A stretch of 64,000 bases of DNA, taken from Microbacterium sp. 11MF. GTDB taxonomy: Bacteria; Actinomycetota; Actinomycetes; Actinomycetales; Microbacteriaceae. The position numbers were made by a program, and so were the translations under genes. Each line of letters begins with the position of its first letter. Positions within the stretch are counted from its first letter, which is position 1. Location: NCBI RefSeq assembly GCF_000383475.1, contig NZ_KB911459.1, positions 1,006,467-1,070,466 of the forward strand, written 5' to 3'. Under the pieces are notes generated by a model. It worked only from the letters and a program-made list of their open reading frames with translations. It was not told the DNA's origin and made no database searches. Shown one piece after another: positions 9,750 to 18,115 of the stretch.

Positions 9750-10597
9750 AGATCCTCTCCATCCAGTCCGCCGTCGCGTACGGCCACGTCGGAAACTCCG
9801 CCGCCGTGTTCCCGCTGCAGCGCATCGGCGTCGAGGTCTACCCGGTCTACACCGTCAACTTCTCGAACCACACCGGGTACGGCGCCTGGCGCGGCCCGCT
9901 CATCAGCCCGCAGGACGTCGCCGACGTCATCACCGGCATCGAGGAACGCGGCGCCTTCGGCGAGATCGACGCGGTCCTCTCGGGCTACCAGGGCGGCGAG
10001 GGGATCGGCGACGTCATCCTCGACGCCGTCGCGCGCGTCAAGGCCGCCAATCCGAACGCGATCTACGCTTGCGACCCTGTCATGGGCAACGCGAAGAGCG
10101 GATGCTTCGTGGCCCCCGCCATCCCGGTCCTCCTGCGCGAGCGGGTTGTCCCCGCCGCCGACCTGATCACGCCGAACCAGTTCGAGCTCGGCTTCCTCAC
10201 CGGGACCGACCCGGCCGATCTCGAGTCGACCCTCGCCTCCGTCGACGCGGCGCGTGCCCTGGGACCGTCGACCGTGCTCGTGACGAGCGTCGAGCGGCCC
10301 GACCGCCCCGAGGGGACGATCGAGATGCTCGCCGTGACGGATGACGGTGCCTGGATCGTCCGCACCCCGCACATCCCGATGAAGGCGAACGGCTCCGGCG
10401 ACGTGACCGCCGCCCTGTTCACCGCCCACTTCCGCGAGAGCGGGAACGCCGCCGACGCGCTCGCGAAGACCACCTCGAGCGTGTTCGACCTTCTGCAGAA
10501 GACCTACGACGCCGGCACGCGCGAACTGCAGCTCGTCGAGTCGCAGGAGGCGTACGCGCACCCGCGGATGCAGTTCGAGGTCACTCAGGTCCGGTGA
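9746..10597 (+). CDS. pdxY: Pyridoxal kinase PdxY
   Basis: A 283-residue ribokinase-superfamily kinase that phosphorylates pyridoxal for B6 salvage. The GTG at 9746 gives the canonical start ([20 protein letters not shown]) and overlaps the pdxR stop by four bases. Family features are YPVYTVNFSNHTGY near residue 36, the Mg-ATP segment YACDPVMGN near 108, ITPNQFELGFLTG near 143, and the anion hole with catalytic Asp in MKANGSGDVTAALF near 212. Coupling to the regulator suggests that salvage is controlled together with synthesis. Confidence 0.95.
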   Translation: MKILSIQSAVAYGHVGNSAAVFPLQRIGVEVYPVYTVNFSNHTGYGAWRGPLISPQDVADVITGIEERGAFGEIDAVLSGYQGGEGIGDVILDAVARVKAANPNAIYACDPVMGNAKSGCFVAPAIPVLLRERVVPAADLITPNQFELGFLTGTDPADLESTLASVDAARALGPSTVLVTSVERPDRPEGTIEMLAVTDDGAWIVRTPHIPMKANGSGDVTAALFTAHFRESGNAADALAKTTSSVFDLLQKTYDAGTRELQLVESQEAYAHPRMQFEVTQVR

Positions 10598-10618
10598 CCA
10601 CCGCGGGCGGCGGGCTCG

Positions 10619-11170
10619 TCAGAGGACGGGCCAGCCGTCCGCCACCGACTGGCGGACCTCGCCGAGCAGCTGGGGAAGCGCCTTCGTCTTCGCGATGATC
10701 GGGAAGAAGTTCGCGTCCGTCGCCCAGCGGGGGACGACGTGCTGGTGCAGGTGCGCCGCGACGCCCGCACCGGCGACCTCGCCCTGGTTCATCCCGAGGT
10801 TGAAGCCGTCGCAGTTCGCGACCTTCCGCAGCACCCGCATGGCCACCTGGGTCAGCGCGCCGATCTCGGCGACCTCCTCGGGCGTCGCCTCGTCGTACGT
10901 GCCGAAGTGGCGGTACGGGCACACGAGCAGGTGACCGGAGTTGTACGGGAACAGGTTCAGCAGGACGTACGCCGTCTCGCCGCGGGCGACGATGAGCCCC
11001 TCCTCGTCCGACTTGCCGGGTGCGGCGCAGAACGGGCAGTCGTGCTTGAGGGGTTCCGGTCCCGCCTGGATGTAGGCCATCCGATGCGGGGTCCAGAGTC
11101 GCTGGAACTCGTCCGGCACACCCGCGAGAGCGGATGCCGGTTCCGCACGACCCTCGTCGGGGTCGCTCAT
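10619..11170 (-). CDS. HIT-family hydrolase (diadenosine tetraphosphate phosphorylase/hydrolase type)
   Basis: A 183-residue histidine-triad protein. The catalytic motif is [10 protein letters not shown] near residue 140; CPFCAAP near residue 45 is a metal-binding pair. Actinobacterial proteins next to thrS act on Ap4A, a by-product of aminoacyl-tRNA synthetases, which fits this context. The start ATG overlaps the thrS stop (ATGA). In many actinobacteria pgsA and mannosyltransferase genes follow; here the next gene is the convergent pdxY. Confidence 0.92.
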   Translation of the reverse strand: MSDPDEGRAEPASALAGVPDEFQRLWTPHRMAYIQAGPEPLKHDCPFCAAPGKSDEEGLIVARGETAYVLLNLFPYNSGHLLVCPYRHFGTYDEATPEEVAEIGALTQVAMRVLRKVANCDGFNLGMNQGEVAGAGVAAHLHQHVVPRWATDANFFPIIAKTKALPQLLGEVRQSVADGWPVL

Positions 11171-13176
11171 ACGAGGTCCTCGGCCGTGTTCACGAGAAGA
11201 CGACCCGAGATCGCCGCGACGATCTTGTCGATCGCCTCGTCCACCGGGATGCCGTTGGTCTGCGACCCGTCGCGGAACCGGAACGACACCGTGCCCCCGG
11301 AACGGTCCTGCTCCCCCGCGATGAGCTGCAGGGGGACCTTCTGGGTCGTGTGGGTGCGGATCTTCTTCGGCATGCGGTCGTCGGAGTGGTCGACTTCGGC
11401 TCGGACGCCGGCGGCGCGCAGACGAGCGATGATCTCATCGAGGTACGGGCCGTACTCCTCGGCCACGGGGATGCCGACGACCTGGACCGGGGCGAGCCAC
11501 ACCGGGAAGGCCCCCGCGTAGTGCTCGAGGAGGATCGCGAAGAAGCGCTCGATCGACCCGAACAGCGCACGGTGGATCATGACGGGACGGTGCTTCTCAC
11601 CGTCGGGGCCGGTGTACTCGAGCTCGAACCGCTCCGGCTGGTTGAAGTCGAGCTGGATCGTCGACATCTGCCAGGTGCGACCGATCGCGTCACGTGCCTG
11701 GACCGAGATCTTCGGGCCGTAGAACGCGGCCCCGCCCGGGTCGGGCACAAGCTCGAGACCGGAACCCTCGGCGACCTCGCGGAGGGTCTGCGTCGCCTCG
11801 TCCCACAGGCTGTCGTCGCCGATGAACTTGGGGTTCCCCTCCTCCTTCGTGGAGAGCTCGAGGTAGAAGTCGTTCAGCCCGTAGTCGCGCAGGGTCTTCA
11901 GCACGAACTCGAGACTGTGCTCGAGCTCGCCCTTGACCTGTTCGGCGGTCACATAGATGTGGGTGTCGTCCTGCGTCATCCCCCGCACTCGGGTGAGGCC
12001 GGCGAGCGTGCCGCTCTTCTCGTAGCGGTAGACCGAGCCGAATTCGCTGAGCCGCAGCGGCAGTTCGCGGTAGCTGCGTCCGCGCGAGCGGAAGATCAGG
12101 TTGTGGAACGGGCAGTTCATGGGCTTGAGGTAGTACTCCTGGCCCTCGCGTGAGACGTGACCGTCGGCATCCACCACCTCGTCGAGCACCATCGGGGGGT
12201 ACATGCCGTCGGCGTACCACTGCAGGTGACCGCTCGTCATGAACAGGTCGCCCTTGGTGATGTGGGGCGTGTTCACGACCTGGTACCCGTTGGCGAGGAG
12301 GCTCTCGCGCATGTAGCGCTCGATCTCGTACCGGATGATCCCACCCTTGGGGTGGAACACCGACAGGCCGGGCCCGATCTCCTCGGGGAAGGAGAAGAGG
12401 TCGAGGTCCTTGCCGAGCTTGCGGTGGTCGCGCTTGGCCGCCTCCTCGAGTCGGTGCTGGTAGGCGCGCAGCTCGTCCTTCGTGGGCCACGCGGTGCCGT
12501 AGATGCGCTGCAGCTGCGGGTTCTTCTCGCTGCCGCGCCAGTAGGCGCCGGCGACGCGGGTGAGGTCCCAGCCGTTGCCGGCGACACGGGTGCTCGGCAC
12601 GTGGGGTCCGCGGCAGAGGTCCTTCCAGGCGGTCTCGCCGTCGCGGGTGACGTTGTCGTAGATCGTCAGCTCGCCGGCGCCGACCTCGACGGACGCGCCC
12701 TCGGCCGCCTCCTGGGATCCGCCCTTGAGCCCGATGAGCTCGAGCTTGAACGGCTCGTGGGCGAGCTCGGCGCGGGCCTCGTCATCGGTGACCACACGGC
12801 GGACGAAGCGCTGTCCTTCGCGGACGATGCGCTCCATCTCCTTCTTGATGGCCTTGAGGTCCTCCGGCGTGAACGGCTCGTCGACGCCGAAGTCGTAGTA
12901 GAAGCCGTCGGTGATCGGCGGACCGATACCGAGGTTCGCCTGCGGGCGGACGCGCTGCACGGCCTGCGCGAGGATGTGGGCCGTCGAGTGGCGCAGGATG
13001 TTGAGCCCATCGGGGCTCGACACCGTCACGGGCTCGACGCCGTCCAGAGAGTCGACGACCGTCGCGAGGTCCTTCAGCTCGCCGCGGACACGGAGGGCGA
13101 CGACGGAGCGGTCGGGGAACAGGGCGAAACCGTCGGCAGGAAGGTCGACATCCGCCGGGGCGATCAGATCAGACAA
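11167..13176 (-). CDS. thrS: Threonyl-tRNA synthetase
   Basis: A 669-residue class II synthetase charging tRNA-Thr. Order: N-terminal TGS domain (1-65), editing domain with [15 protein letters not shown] near residue 60 and [20 protein letters not shown] near 193, catalytic core with [22 protein letters not shown] near 353, the motif 2 region [13 protein letters not shown] near 397, and the anticodon-binding domain from about 560. The open frame begins with TTG at 13176, which has a GGAG ribosome site eight bases upstream; no ATG or GTG gives a better fit, so a TTG start is likely. Coupled to the HIT gene. Confidence 0.97.
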   Translation of the reverse strand: MSDLIAPADVDLPADGFALFPDRSVVALRVRGELKDLATVVDSLDGVEPVTVSSPDGLNILRHSTAHILAQAVQRVRPQANLGIGPPITDGFYYDFGVDEPFTPEDLKAIKKEMERIVREGQRFVRRVVTDDEARAELAHEPFKLELIGLKGGSQEAAEGASVEVGAGELTIYDNVTRDGETAWKDLCRGPHVPSTRVAGNGWDLTRVAGAYWRGSEKNPQLQRIYGTAWPTKDELRAYQHRLEEAAKRDHRKLGKDLDLFSFPEEIGPGLSVFHPKGGIIRYEIERYMRESLLANGYQVVNTPHITKGDLFMTSGHLQWYADGMYPPMVLDEVVDADGHVSREGQEYYLKPMNCPFHNLIFRSRGRSYRELPLRLSEFGSVYRYEKSGTLAGLTRVRGMTQDDTHIYVTAEQVKGELEHSLEFVLKTLRDYGLNDFYLELSTKEEGNPKFIGDDSLWDEATQTLREVAEGSGLELVPDPGGAAFYGPKISVQARDAIGRTWQMSTIQLDFNQPERFELEYTGPDGEKHRPVMIHRALFGSIERFFAILLEHYAGAFPVWLAPVQVVGIPVAEEYGPYLDEIIARLRAAGVRAEVDHSDDRMPKKIRTHTTQKVPLQLIAGEQDRSGGTVSFRFRDGSQTNGIPVDEAIDKIVAAISGRLLVNTAEDLV

Positions 13177-13330
13177 GGGAGGATCTCCAGGAAGTGGCTC
13201 GGATGAGAGTAGTCAGCTTCGAGCGCACGACGCGCTCCGCCCGCTCAGGCCCGCGGCGTTCGCGTACCGGCGAGGTGGGATGACCGGCCGTTCTGCATCC
13301 TGCGAGTCTACTGGGCGGCGGACAGGGGCG

Positions 13331-14497
13331 ATGATGGATGCCGTGAAGCTCGCTCTCGCGGGACTCGTCCTGCTCCTGGGGGCGATCGCCGCCCTCGTCA
13401 CCGGGGTCCTCCCCCTCGCCGACCTCGGCGACGTCGCCGAACGCGTCCTGCCGATCCTCGCGTTCGTCGTGGCGGTCACGATCGTCGCAGAGCTCGCCGC
13501 GAAGGCCGGCGTCTTCGACGTCACGGCGTCGTGGCTCGCTCGCCTGTCGCGGGGACGCACCGCGCTCCTCTGGGTGCTCGTCGTCGTGCTCGCCGTCGTG
13601 ACCACGGCGTTCCTCTCCCTCGACACGACAGCCGTGCTGCTGACGCCCGTCGTCATCGCCGTCGCCCGCGCGAACGGTCTGCCCCCACTGCCGTTCGCGC
13701 TCACCACCGTCTGGCTCGCCAACACCGCCTCCCTCGTGCTCCCGGTGTCGAACCTGACGAACCTCCTCGCCCTGGCTCGGATGCCGGGGGCCGCCGACCC
13801 TGCCTCGTTCGTCCTCCTTCTGGGGCCGTCCGCCGCGGTCGCGATCCTCGTGACCGTCGGGTTGCTCTGGTCGTTCCACCGCCGGTCGCTGGTCGGGATC
13901 TTCACGGTGGCGGCGCCGCCGCCGGTGAGCGACAGGGTGCAGCTGGTCGCGGCATCCATCGTCGTCCTGGCACTGCTCCCCCTGCTGGTCAGCGTTATCG
14001 AGCCATGGATCCCGGCGACGGGCGCAGCCGTCGCGCTGCTCGTCCTTTTCGCCTGGCGTTCGCCGCGGGCCCTCGGCATCCGCTTGGTGCCGTGGTCGCT
14101 GCTGGTCTTCGCCGCCGGCCTCTTCTCCGCCGTCGCGGCGCTCGAGGCGTGGGGTTCCGGCCAGCTCGCCACGGCGCTCGCCGGCTCGGGGTCGGAGCCC
14201 CTCGACCTCCTGCGCATGTCGGGAACCGCGCTCGTCACAGCGAATGGGCTCGACAACCTGCCCGCGTACCTGCTCCTCGAGACGACGGCAGACACGCCGG
14301 AACGTCTTGCCGCGCTGCTGATCGGAGTGAACGCGGGCCCCCTGATCACCCCGTGGGCCTCGCTCGCGACACTTCTGTGGCATCAACGGCTCGTCGCCGC
14401 AGACGTCCACCTGCCGTGGCGTCGGTTCATCCTCTGGGGCCTCGTCGCCGCGCCGCTCGTCGTGGCCGCAGCCACGGTGCCGCTCCTGTTCCGCTGA
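13331..14497 (+). CDS. ArsB/SLC13-type membrane permease
   Basis: A 388-residue polytopic membrane protein with about ten hydrophobic helices. The pattern resembles the ArsB/NhaD/CitM transporter superfamily: VLLTPVVIAVARANGL near residue 98, NTASLVLPVSNLTNLLAL near 130, and the C-terminal INAGP-like segment GVNAGPLITPWASLATLLW near 336, which closely resembles the end of ArsB. The substrate (arsenite, another anion or an organic acid) cannot be read from sequence, and no arsenic genes are nearby. ATG at 13331 or 13334; a GGACAGGGG ribosome site precedes them. Convergent with the ACT gene. Confidence 0.8.
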   Translation: MMDAVKLALAGLVLLLGAIAALVTGVLPLADLGDVAERVLPILAFVVAVTIVAELAAKAGVFDVTASWLARLSRGRTALLWVLVVVLAVVTTAFLSLDTTAVLLTPVVIAVARANGLPPLPFALTTVWLANTASLVLPVSNLTNLLALARMPGAADPASFVLLLGPSAAVAILVTVGLLWSFHRRSLVGIFTVAAPPPVSDRVQLVAASIVVLALLPLLVSVIEPWIPATGAAVALLVLFAWRSPRALGIRLVPWSLLVFAAGLFSAVAALEAWGSGQLATALAGSGSEPLDLLRMSGTALVTANGLDNLPAYLLLETTADTPERLAALLIGVNAGPLITPWASLATLLWHQRLVAADVHLPWRRFILWGLVAAPLVVAAATVPLLFR

Positions 14498-14523
14498 CCC
14501 CGCGCCGCGGGCGCCCGGGGTCA
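14495..14523. terminator. Hairpin between convergent genes
   Basis: GACCCCG-CGCC pairs with GGCG-CC-CGGGGTC around a short loop, with one bulge. It includes both stop codons of the convergent genes at 14497 and 14521. There is no T run, so its action as a terminator is uncertain. Confidence 0.4.
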
Positions 14524-15033
14524 GGCGACGGTGAGGTCGACCTGGATCTCGCCCGCGAGCTCCTCGAGCGCGGTGGTCACCGGGGCGGCGTCCGCCCCAG
14601 CCGGGAGACGGAACGCGACAGTCGCCTCGAAGAGCGTCCCACCGGCCATCGGCGCGTCGAGCGTGCGACTGCGGAACGTGTCGATGCTGAGAGTGTGAGC
14701 GGGGATCGCGGCGGTGACGTCGCGGACGATGCCCGGACGGTCATTGCCGAGGACCGTCACCTCGAGGGAGCGCTCGACGGCGTCAGCGGGCGCGATGGCC
14801 CGGCCGCCGTGGACGGTGACGCGCAGCATCCCTTCGAGCCCCTCGAGAGCCGCGACCAGGTCGGCTTCGCGGTCGTCCTCGATCGTGACGAGGACGATGC
14901 CGGCGAACGCGCCGGCGAGTTCGGCGAGCTCGCTGCGCTCCCAGTTGCCGCCGACGGCGGACACCTGCTCGGCGAGGGCGTTGACGAGTCCGGGACGGTC
15001 GTCGCCGACCACAGTGAGCACGAGGTGGGCCAT
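14521..15033 (-). CDS. Double ACT-domain protein (GcvR-like)
   Basis: A 170-residue protein made of two ACT domains: residues 1-80 (MAHLVLTVVGDDRPGLVNAL) and about 88-168 (LEVTVLGNDRPGIVRDVTAA). Each carries the amino-acid-binding DRPG loop. The closest known type is GcvR, which modulates glycine cleavage regulation in proteobacteria, but actinobacteria lack that circuit, so the ligand and partner are unknown. The start is supported by a leaderless TAGGAT -10 box. Confidence 0.85.
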   Translation of the reverse strand: MAHLVLTVVGDDRPGLVNALAEQVSAVGGNWERSELAELAGAFAGIVLVTIEDDREADLVAALEGLEGMLRVTVHGGRAIAPADAVERSLEVTVLGNDRPGIVRDVTAAIPAHTLSIDTFRSRTLDAPMAGGTLFEATVAFRLPAGADAAPVTTALEELAGEIQVDLTVA

Positions 15034-15045
15034 GGCCGGATCCTA
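15034..15045 (-). promoter_or_regulatory. Leaderless -10 element for the double-ACT gene
   Basis: TAGGAT (15040-15045, minus strand), then six bases, then ATG; no ribosome site. Confidence 0.55.
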
Positions 15046-15096
15046 TCGTCCCGGCTGCGCGGGCGCAGGGCCGTGCGCGCGGGGGATCCGCAGGCG

Positions 15097-15109
15097 TAGC
15101 GTGCGGAGC
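15097..15109 (+). promoter_or_regulatory. Leaderless -10 element for the alcohol dehydrogenase
   Basis: TAGCGT (15097-15102), then seven bases, then ATG at 15110; no ribosome site. Confidence 0.55.
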
Positions 15110-16153
15110 ATGAAGGCACTCCAGTACACGCGCATCGGTTCCCACCCTGAAGTCGTCGAGATCGAGAAGCCCTCTCCCGGACCCGGTCAGGTCCTCCTGA
15201 AGGTCACCGCCGCGGGCGTCTGCCACTCGGACGAGTTCGTCATGAGTCTGAGCGAGGAGGAGTACACCGCCGCCGGGTATCCGCTCCCGCTCACCCTCGG
15301 GCATGAGGGCGCGGGCATCGTCGAGGAGCTCGGCGAGGGCGTCGAACACCTCCAGATCGGCGACGCGGTCGCCGTATACGGGCCCTGGGGTTGCGGTCGT
15401 TGCCGCAATTGCGCTCAGGGCAAGGAGAACTACTGCACGAACGCGCAGGCCGAAGGGATCATGCCTCCGGGTCTCGGCGCGCCCGGTTCGATGGCGGAGT
15501 ACATGATCGTCGACAGCGCACGTCACCTCGTGCCGCTGGGCGACCTCGATCCCGTGCAGAACGTGTCACTGACGGATGCCGGTCTGACGCCCTACCACGC
15601 GATCAAGACGTCCCTGCCGAAGCTCGGCGCCGGGACGACCGCGGTCGTCATCGGAACGGGCGGGCTGGGCCACGTCGCGATCCAGATCCTCCGTGCCGTC
15701 TCGGCGGCGACGGTGATCGCGCTGGACGTCACCGACGAGAAACTCGAGCTGGCACGGGAGGTGGGCGCGCACCACACCGTGATCAGCGACGAGAACGCGG
15801 TCGATCGGATCCGCGAACTCACCGACGGCCTGGGAGCGAACGCCGTCTTCGACTTCGTCGGCGCCGAGCCCACGATCGCGACCGCTGTCGCGGCGGCGGC
15901 GCTCGACGCGGACGTCACGATCGTCGGGATCGGCGGCGGAACAGCGCACGTCGGCTTCGGTTCCATCGCCTACGACGCGGCTCTCCGCATCCCGTACTGG
16001 GGGTCGCGCAGCGAGCTGATCGAAGTGCTCGAGCTCGCTCGTTCCGGGCAGGTCGGCGTCGAGATCCAGCGGTACTCGCTCGACGAGGGACCGAAGGCAT
16101 ACGAGGCCCTCGCCGCGGGAACGGTCCGCGGCCGCGCGGTCATCGTCCCCTGA
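15110..16153 (+). CDS. NAD(P)-dependent zinc alcohol dehydrogenase
   Basis: A 347-residue medium-chain dehydrogenase/reductase. Catalytic zinc ligands are in GVCHSDEF (Cys near residue 38) and TLGHEGAG (His near 62); four cysteines in CGRCRNCAQGKENYC (near 92-106) hold the structural zinc. The Rossmann loop is IGTGGLGHVAIQIL near residue 180, and an aspartate in IALDVTDEKLE favours NAD over NADP. It resembles the broad-range secondary alcohol dehydrogenases of Rhodococcus. Substrate unknown. The start is set by the leaderless promoter. Confidence 0.93.
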   Translation: MKALQYTRIGSHPEVVEIEKPSPGPGQVLLKVTAAGVCHSDEFVMSLSEEEYTAAGYPLPLTLGHEGAGIVEELGEGVEHLQIGDAVAVYGPWGCGRCRNCAQGKENYCTNAQAEGIMPPGLGAPGSMAEYMIVDSARHLVPLGDLDPVQNVSLTDAGLTPYHAIKTSLPKLGAGTTAVVIGTGGLGHVAIQILRAVSAATVIALDVTDEKLELAREVGAHHTVISDENAVDRIRELTDGLGANAVFDFVGAEPTIATAVAAAALDADVTIVGIGGGTAHVGFGSIAYDAALRIPYWGSRSELIEVLELARSGQVGVEIQRYSLDEGPKAYEALAAGTVRGRAVIVP

Positions 16154-16171
16154 GGCGACCCGGGGTCGCGG

Positions 16172-16522
16172 TCACGCCTCTCCTGCGTCGACGACGACGG
16201 GAGCCAGGATGATGATCGCGGCCCCCACGAGGGCGATCGCCGACCCGACGTAGTCCCAGAGCGTCGGACGGAACCCGTCGACGACGATTCCCCAGGCGAG
16301 TGAACCTGCGATGAAGACGCCGCCGTAGGCCGCGAGGACTCGACCGAAGTTCGCATCCGGCTGGAACGCGGCGACGAACCCGTACGCGCCGAGTGCGACG
16401 ATGCCCAGGAGCGCGAACCACCAGCCGCGGTTCTCGCGTACGGCCTGCCAGATCAGCCAGGCTCCGCCGATCTCGGCGAGGGCGGCAACGACGAAGAGGG
16501 CGACGATCCGGGCGGTGGTCAT
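16172..16522 (-). CDS. YnfA/UPF0060-family membrane protein
   Basis: A 116-residue protein with four membrane helices, the size and layout of the YnfA (UPF0060) family, which is related to small multidrug resistance transporters. Conserved segments are [16 protein letters not shown] near residue 15 and [19 protein letters not shown] near 60, followed by [20 protein letters not shown]. The function is not established. Confidence 0.9.
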   Translation of the reverse strand: MTTARIVALFVVAALAEIGGAWLIWQAVRENRGWWFALLGIVALGAYGFVAAFQPDANFGRVLAAYGGVFIAGSLAWGIVVDGFRPTLWDYVGSAIALVGAAIIILAPVVVDAGEA

Positions 16523-16657
16523 GGGGTCAGTCTGTCAGCGAGGGATCCCCGGGTGTGACACGGCCGCGCCGGACACGGGAACGGCTGATCGGATGGCACA
16601 ATGACAGAGGAGACCGCAGCTCCGCCCTCTTTGTACGCCTAGACCTGGGTCGGTTCC

Positions 16658-16966
16658 ATGGGACTCCTCTCTTACAACGCCACCACTCGATTCGACATCG
16701 ACGACCGCACCCTCGTGCACCTCGAAGCCGTGATCTACGCGAAGCTCCGCCGAGGTGAGGCGTTCCTGTTCACGTGGTCGCGAGCAGCGGGAGAAGGCAC
16801 CGGGCGCACGACCGTCTGGATGAACCGCGCGGCGCGTCTCGCGTTCCGGCGCCGCCACGACACCCGCATCCCGCTGAATCAGGACTGGGTCGCGCGGCTG
16901 ATGACCCTGGCGAACTCGCCTGCCGGCCTGCACGAGTTGCCGGAGTCCGACGAGACCGCCGGCTGA
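16658..16966 (+). CDS. Small conserved Microbacteriaceae protein (DUF7882 type)
   Basis: A 102-residue soluble protein. It matches, from memory, a family of about 100 residues common in Microbacteriaceae with a pattern MG-L-Y--- then LVHLEAVIYAKLRRGEAF near residue 20 and VWMNRAARLAFRRR near residue 53. Family members are often mislabelled as ATP-dependent DNA ligases, but no nucleotidyltransferase lysine motif is present and the protein is far too short. Function unknown. The gene ends before a bidirectional terminator. Confidence 0.75.
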   Translation: MGLLSYNATTRFDIDDRTLVHLEAVIYAKLRRGEAFLFTWSRAAGEGTGRTTVWMNRAARLAFRRRHDTRIPLNQDWVARLMTLANSPAGLHELPESDETAG

Positions 16967-17004
16967 CGGCGCAGGGCGCGCGATCGCGCGCCCTGTCGGC
17001 GCAA

Positions 17005-17033
17005 CAAAAAACCCCCGGATGATCGGGGGTTTA
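17005..17033. terminator. Bidirectional rho-independent terminator
   Basis: AAACCCCCG (17009-17017) pairs with CGGGGGTTT (17024-17032). On the plus strand TTTA follows; on the minus strand the hairpin is followed by TTTTTTG. It therefore ends both the small gene at 16658 and the tRNA operon coming from the right. Confidence 0.85.
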
Positions 17034-17037
17034 TCTG

Positions 17038-17109
17038 TGCGCGATACTGGGATCGAACCAGTGACCTCTTCCGTGTCAGGGAAGCGCGCTACCGCTGCGC
17101 CAATCGCGC
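17038..17109 (-). tRNA. tRNA-Val (GAC anticodon)
   Basis: Read on the minus strand, a 72-nt cloverleaf: acceptor GCGCGAT/ATCGCGC, D arm GGCGCAGCGGTAGCGC, anticodon arm CTTCC-CTGACAC-GGAAG with anticodon GAC, and T arm ACTGG-TTCGATC-CCAGT. CCA is not encoded. Last of three tRNAs in one transcript. Confidence 0.95.
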
Positions 17110-17133
17110 CTGTGAAGGCTGTTGAGTTGTGAG

Positions 17134-17207
17134 TGGAGGTGGCGACGGGATTCGAACCCGTGTGGACGGCTTTGCAGGCCGCTGCCTAGCCACTCGGCCA
17201 CGCCACC
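17134..17207 (-). tRNA. tRNA-Cys (GCA anticodon)
   Basis: Minus strand: acceptor GGTGGCG/CGCCACC, anticodon loop CTGCAAA with GCA, T loop TTCGAAT. The 3' end TCCA is encoded. Middle gene of the tRNA operon. Confidence 0.95.
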
Positions 17208-17262
17208 GTGTGTGGTTTGACCCACGTGACGTGATCTCCCCGGAGGAAGATCCCCACACTCG

Positions 17263-17334
17263 AGCGGATGACGAGATTCGAACTCGCGACCCTCACCTTG
17301 GCAAGGTGATGCGCTACCACTGCGCTACATCCGC
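17263..17334 (-). tRNA. tRNA-Gly (GCC anticodon)
   Basis: Minus strand: acceptor GCGGATG/CATCCGC, anticodon arm TCACC-TTGCCAA-GGTGA with GCC, T loop TTCGAAT. CCA not encoded. First gene of the Gly-Cys-Val operon. Confidence 0.95.
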
Positions 17335-17366
17335 ATTTCGTTCCGGATCTCTCCGGCACTCGTTAA

Positions 17367-17394
17367 ACATTAGACGATTCCCGCGCCAGCGCAA
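17367..17394 (-). promoter_or_regulatory. Promoter of the Gly-Cys-Val tRNA operon
   Basis: Minus strand: -35 TTGCGC (17389-17394), 16-bp spacer, -10 TAATGT (17367-17372), about 33 bp before the tRNA-Gly gene. Confidence 0.6.
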
Positions 17395-17440
17395 AACCGG
17401 CGCCGCCCCGCGCGTGTCTCGCCGTCACGGCGCGGGCGGG

Positions 17441-17470
17441 TTCGGTCGGGGCCGCGGCATCCGGTATGCT
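17441..17470 (+). promoter_or_regulatory. Promoter of tRNA-Val (CAC)
   Basis: -10 TATGCT at 17465-17470, with a weak -35 TTCGGT at 17441-17446 and an 18-bp spacer, 24 bp before the tRNA. Confidence 0.5.
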
Positions 17471-17494
17471 CGGTCATCGGCCCGAGTGTCATTC

Positions 17495-17567
17495 GGGCGA
17501 TTGGCGCAGTTGGTAGCGCGCTTCCTTCACACGGAAGAGGTCGTCGGTTCGAGTCCGGCATCGCCCA
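17495..17567 (+). tRNA. tRNA-Val (CAC anticodon)
   Basis: 73-nt cloverleaf: acceptor GGGCGAT/ATCGCCC, anticodon arm CTTCC-TTCACAC-GGAAG with CAC, T arm GTCGG-TTCGAGT-CCGGC. Its anticodon stem is identical to that of the tRNA-Val (GAC) on the other strand. CCA not encoded. Confidence 0.95.
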
Positions 17568-17572
17568 CCGAG

Positions 17573-17598
17573 AAGCCCCCGGATTTCCGGGGGCTTTC
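17573..17598. terminator. Terminator after tRNA-Val
   Basis: AGCCCCCGG (17574-17582) pairs with CCGGGGGCT (17587-17595) around ATTT, followed by TT. It also faces the convergent PemK-type gene ending at 17613. Confidence 0.8.
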
Positions 17599-17612
17599 GT
17601 CGTTCTCAGGTC

Positions 17613-18083
17613 TCAGACGGACCAGCCGTACCGGGCCTTCAGCGCTGCGGCGACCTGATCGAAGCGGCGACGGTCCAGGGCGGCTCCCTCGCGTCGCATC
17701 GCACCCGGCGGGACGCTGTAGAGGTGGCCGAGGTCTACCCATGACGGGCGGCCGGAGGCATCCCACTCCCCCGATCCGAGCGCCAGATGCTCTCCATAAC
17801 GGTCGTGGGGTTTGCTCGTCAGGCGGACCGCGTACAGCCGGTCACGACCGTGCTGCCCGATGACGAGGACCGGACGATCCTTGCCACGCCCGTCAGCTTC
17901 GTCGAACGGAACCCAGGTCCAAACGATCTCACCCGCCTCGGGATCCCCGTCCGACTCCGGGCGATAGCTGATGCGGAGGTCCCGCACGTCGCCGGGCATC
18001 ACACGCACGGTTCCGGCGGGCCGGGTCGTGTCAGGCGAGGACCGGAACAAGCGGACGAGGGCGGAGATCAGACGGGATGCCAC
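17613..18083 (-). CDS. PemK/MazF-type endoribonuclease toxin-like protein, solitary
   Basis: A 156-residue protein whose residues about 50-150 match the PemK/MazF fold: GEIVWTWVPFDEADGRGKDR near residue 51, then PVLVIGQ, and YAVRLTSKPH near residue 84 with the core R and T/S of the active site. Known members cleave mRNA and are paired with an antitoxin. None is visible here: 32 bp upstream lies the end of the sugar-binding protein gene, and downstream are tRNAs. The GTG at 18083 has a leaderless TAGGGT -10 box. Actinobacterial chromosomal copies may not act as toxins. Confidence 0.8.
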   Translation of the reverse strand: MASRLISALVRLFRSSPDTTRPAGTVRVMPGDVRDLRISYRPESDGDPEAGEIVWTWVPFDEADGRGKDRPVLVIGQHGRDRLYAVRLTSKPHDRYGEHLALGSGEWDASGRPSWVDLGHLYSVPPGAMRREGAALDRRRFDQVAAALKARYGWSV

Positions 18084-18095
18084 GCCGTCACCCTA
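18084..18095 (-). promoter_or_regulatory. Leaderless -10 element for the PemK/MazF-type gene
   Basis: TAGGGT (18090-18095, minus strand), six bases, GTG. The gene thus has its own promoter behind the sugar-binding protein gene. Confidence 0.5.
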
Positions 18096-18115
18096 GCCCT
18101 CGTCCGCGGGTCCGG

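Noticed and set aside
13177..13330. Possible riboswitch or T-box leader before thrS or the permease gene
   Set aside because: No T-box sequence or extended stem was found in the 154-bp gap, and thrS has a simple ribosome site.
17038..17567. tRNA cluster as a phage or island attachment site
   Set aside because: No partial tRNA duplicate, integrase or foreign gene is present on either side.
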